Source: Eimeria necatrix (lineage: Eukaryota > Apicomplexa > Conoidasida > Eucoccidiorida > Eimeriidae). Taken from it: 17,500 nucleotides of DNA. Location of the stretch: the NCBI RefSeq assembly GCF_000499385.1, contig NW_013655121.1, positions 1-17,500 on the forward strand. The letters are read 5' to 3'. The notes beneath the pieces were generated by a model. It made no database searches. It had not been told where the DNA came from and saw only the letters and a list, made by a program, of their open reading frames with translations. The position numbers were made by a program, and so were the translations under genes. Below are positions 15,296-17,500 of the stretch, in pieces. The stretch's first letter is position 1. Every line of letters starts with the position of its first letter.

Positions 15296-15605
15296 CTGCT
15301 GCTGCTGCTGCTGCTGCTGCAGCTACAGTTGCTGCTACTGTTACAGTTGCAAATGCTGCAGCTACAGCTGTTGCTGCTGCTGTCGCAGCTGTTGCTGCTG
15401 CAGCTACAACCGCTGCTGCTGCAGGCACAGGCGTTGCTGCAACCACAGCTGCAGCAGGTGCAACAGCTGCTGCAGCAGCAGCTGCTGCAGCTGCAGCAGC
15501 TGCAGCAGCTGCAGCAGCTGCAGCAGCAGCTGCTGCAGCAGCAGCAGCAGCTGCAGCAGCAGCTGCTGCAGCAGCAGCAGCAGCTGCAGCAGCAGCAGCA
15601 GCAGT
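15296..15605. repeat. Alternating CTG/CAG block 3' of the Utp12-domain gene
   Basis: CTG-rich with TTA, TTG and CTA interruptions to about 15450, then strict alternation of CTGCTG and CAGCAG runs to the stop codon at 15606. The second part is self-complementary over many overlapping registers. Open frames are pure Leu/Gln or Ala/Thr/Val and are rejected as genes. Confidence 0.85.
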
Positions 15606-16054
15606 CTACTGGGCCTCAGCGTGCTCCAGGAGAGGCTGCATAGCTTCCTTTTGGAGCTGTTCTTGCTGCTGCAGCTGCTGCTGCCGCTGCTGCATGTGCA
15701 GCAGCAGCAGCTCGAGGCGGGCCTTGATAGTGACAAGGGCCCCCTCGAGCTGCCTGCGCTGCTGCAGCAGCTGCTGCAGCAGCACGAGCTGCTGCCGGCC
15801 CTCAGCAGCAGCAGCAAAGAAGGGCGCGTGCTGCTTCACAAGTTCCTCGACCCAGGGCCCCTTGCAGATGCTGCTGCTGGGCTTTTGCTGCTGCTGCTGC
15901 ACCAGCAGCTGCAGCAGCGACAGAGCCTCAGCAGCAGACAGTGCTGCTGCTGCTGCTGCTATTTCCCGCTTCTTCAAATGGCTCTTCGAAAGCACTGTTT
16001 CCAGCAGCAGCAAATCGCCCGTCAGCAGCGCCTGCCGCAGCACGGAAGCCACCC

Positions 16055-16093
<39 letters not shown>

Positions 16094-16225
16094 GGGCCGT
16101 TGCTGCTGCTGCTGCTGCTGCTGCCTCCTGCCGCTGCTTCTTCGTCGCCTCGCCGTCTCCGCTGCTGCTGCTGCTTGCTGCTGCTCTCTTCAGCGACGCA
16201 ACAGCAACGTCCGTCGGCATTATGG

Positions 16226-16276
<51 letters not shown>

Positions 16277-16415
16277 CGTGCGTCCGCTTCTTCCCGCTGC
16301 TGGTGCTGCTGCGGCGGCGCCGCTGCTGCTGCTCTTCTGCTGTCAGCGGGGAGACGCGCTGCAGCCCCCGCCTGCTGCTGCTGCTGCTGCCCGTGGGCAT
16401 CGGCAGCAGCAGCAG

Positions 16416-16451
<36 letters not shown>

Positions 16452-16511
16452 TGCAAACGGCACTGCTATGTGGCACACAGGGTCCAGCAGCCCCCCACGC
16501 GCCACCAGCAG

Positions 16512-16551
<40 letters not shown>

Positions 16552-16710
16552 ATGAAGAAGACTCCAGTGTCTGCCTCCTCCGCTCCCTTTGCTGCTGCTG
16601 CTGCTGCTCGCGTTGCTATTTGCTGCTGCGGCAGCGAGGGCACTGCAGCAGCTGTGGGGTCTATACTCCAGGCGACCAGCTGCTGCTGCTCCGTGAGACA
16701 AACCAGCAGC

Positions 16711-16744
<34 letters not shown>

Positions 16745-16760
16745 CATCATCATCTTCTGC

Positions 16761-16791
<31 letters not shown>

Positions 16792-16858
16792 AGGAACGTC
16801 AGCTGCAGCAGCCGCTGGTGATAGGCCAAAACTCCCCACAAAGGCACCTTAACCTTCT

Positions 16859-16889
<31 letters not shown>

Positions 16890-17292
16890 AATGAGCTGCT
16901 GCGGCAGCCGCCAGAGGGCAATTTGCTGCTGCTGCTCGCCGTGGGCCCCTTTGCTGCAGACAGCAGCAACAACTCCAGCAGCAGCATCAGCAGCAACAGC
17001 ACTGAAGCCAGCAGCACCCCCCTGCAGCTTCGCGACCAGCTGCTGCTGCTGCAGGTCGAACAGCACGAGGTTGCTGCTGCTGCCGCTGCTGCTGCTGCTG
17101 CCGCTGCAGAGCAGCACCAGCTGCCGCGCTGCTGCTGCTGCTGCTGCACCCGGCCTCTCCTGCTGCTGCAGCAGCTTCGCGTGGCTGAAGCCCCGCCCCA
17201 CATCTGCTGCTCGCAGCACCTGCCCCTGCTGCAGCAAATCAATTACAATAAGTGAGGAGACTGTGGGGCTTCTCCGCAGCAGCACCAGCAGC

Positions 17293-17332
<40 letters not shown>

Positions 17333-17492
17333 GGAGCGGCAGCAGGGCGCGCACAGCCGCAGAGCCGCCGGTGCCCGCAGCAGCAGCAGCTGCTGTTGCT
17401 GCTGCTGCGTCCTCCTCCTCTGCTGCTGCTGCTGCTGCTGCTGCATTCAGCTGCACAGAAAAGAGAAGGGCTCCCCCGTTGCTGCAGTCCAT
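15606..17492 (-). CDS. WD40 plus Utp12-domain protein, Utp5/WDR43-like (SSU processome, nucleolar); 5' end possibly beyond window
   Basis: By family, Utp5/WDR43 is a t-UTP subunit of the small-subunit processome, acting in early pre-18S rRNA processing and linked to rDNA transcription. The frame is uninterrupted for 628 codons. Residues 481-628 (from about 16052) match the Utp12 domain: VLRQALLTGDLLLLETVLSK, then ALSAAEALSLLQLLVQ, WVEELVKQHAPFF and LEGALVTIKARLELLLLHMQ. Residues before about 320 carry WD40-like strands: LVLFDLQQQQLVAKLQGG, IALWRLPQQL, LAYHQRLLQLTFLG, LVCLTEQQQLVAWSID. A basic stretch (KKRTHE, KRAAASS, KKQRQE) lies between and could be nuclear targeting. Ala, Gln and Ser runs break nearly every strand. 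The ATG at 17492 is the first in view, but the frame stays open to the edge, so the true start may be further upstream. Other Utp12-domain WD proteins (WDR3, Pwp2, Utp13) are longer. Family call is good; orthology to Utp5 is probable. Confidence 0.8.
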
Positions 17493-17500
17493 AGCAGCAA

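Noticed and set aside
15329..15643. Leu/Gln-only plus-strand frame
   Set aside because: Pure trinucleotide repeat translation, antisense to the end of the Utp12-domain gene.
1..17500. CRISPR array or bacterial mobile element
   Set aside because: The repeats are simple tandem arrays without spacers, and the genes are eukaryotic with introns; no transposase or integrase block was seen.

Overview
The window reads as nuclear DNA of a coccidian apicomplexan, most probably an Eimeria species. The signs are intron-rich genes, CAG/CTG trinucleotide arrays encoding runs of Ala, Gln and Ser inside otherwise conserved proteins, and many interstitial TTTAGGG/AAACCCT telomere-like arrays. There are also TGCATGCA and GGGGCCCC palindromic repeats. 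The genus is inferred from this repeat style plus the gene content (an apicoplast-type Omp85/Toc75 protein); I cannot assign the species.

Four protein genes are supported by recognisable conserved blocks. Three need splicing, and their exons were rebuilt by eye from phase-compatible splice sites. (1) Positions 1-2022, + strand: the C-terminal part of a eukaryotic-type NADP-dependent isocitrate dehydrogenase in three exons. (2) 4359-9583, + strand: an Omp85-family outer-membrane protein resembling Toc75 in six exons (about 1020 codons), with POTRA-like blocks first and a beta-barrel C-terminus last. (3) 10971-14260, - strand: a TauE/SafE-type membrane transporter in seven exons, convergent with gene 2; only its second half is clearly visible. 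(4) 15606-17492, - strand: an uninterrupted WD40 plus Utp12-domain protein resembling Utp5/WDR43, whose 5' end may lie beyond the window edge.

Between the genes lie repeat deserts. 2023-4358 holds CAG arrays, an A-rich stretch, GTGTACGTACAC palindromes, an AGCTAGCT array, GGGGCCCC palindromes, AAACCCT repeats and an 11-bp AT-rich tandem repeat. 9584-10970 holds TGCATGCA arrays and GGGGCCCC palindromes. 14261-15605 holds TTTA repeats, telomere-like blocks in both orientations, and CAG/CTG arrays. No rRNA, tRNA, transposase or CRISPR array was seen.

The strongest structural signals are two patterns that track gene structure. First, four introns from three genes, on both strands, carry telomere-like repeats with TTTAGGG always in the sense orientation and ending 12-23 nt before the 3' splice site; two of them end in nearly the same 12-nt acceptor. 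Second, CAG lies on the sense strand in coding exons, while CTG predominates on the sense strand in introns. The four genes serve unrelated pathways (NADPH/2-oxoglutarate production, plastid protein import, anion transport, ribosome biogenesis), so nothing suggests a functional cluster.
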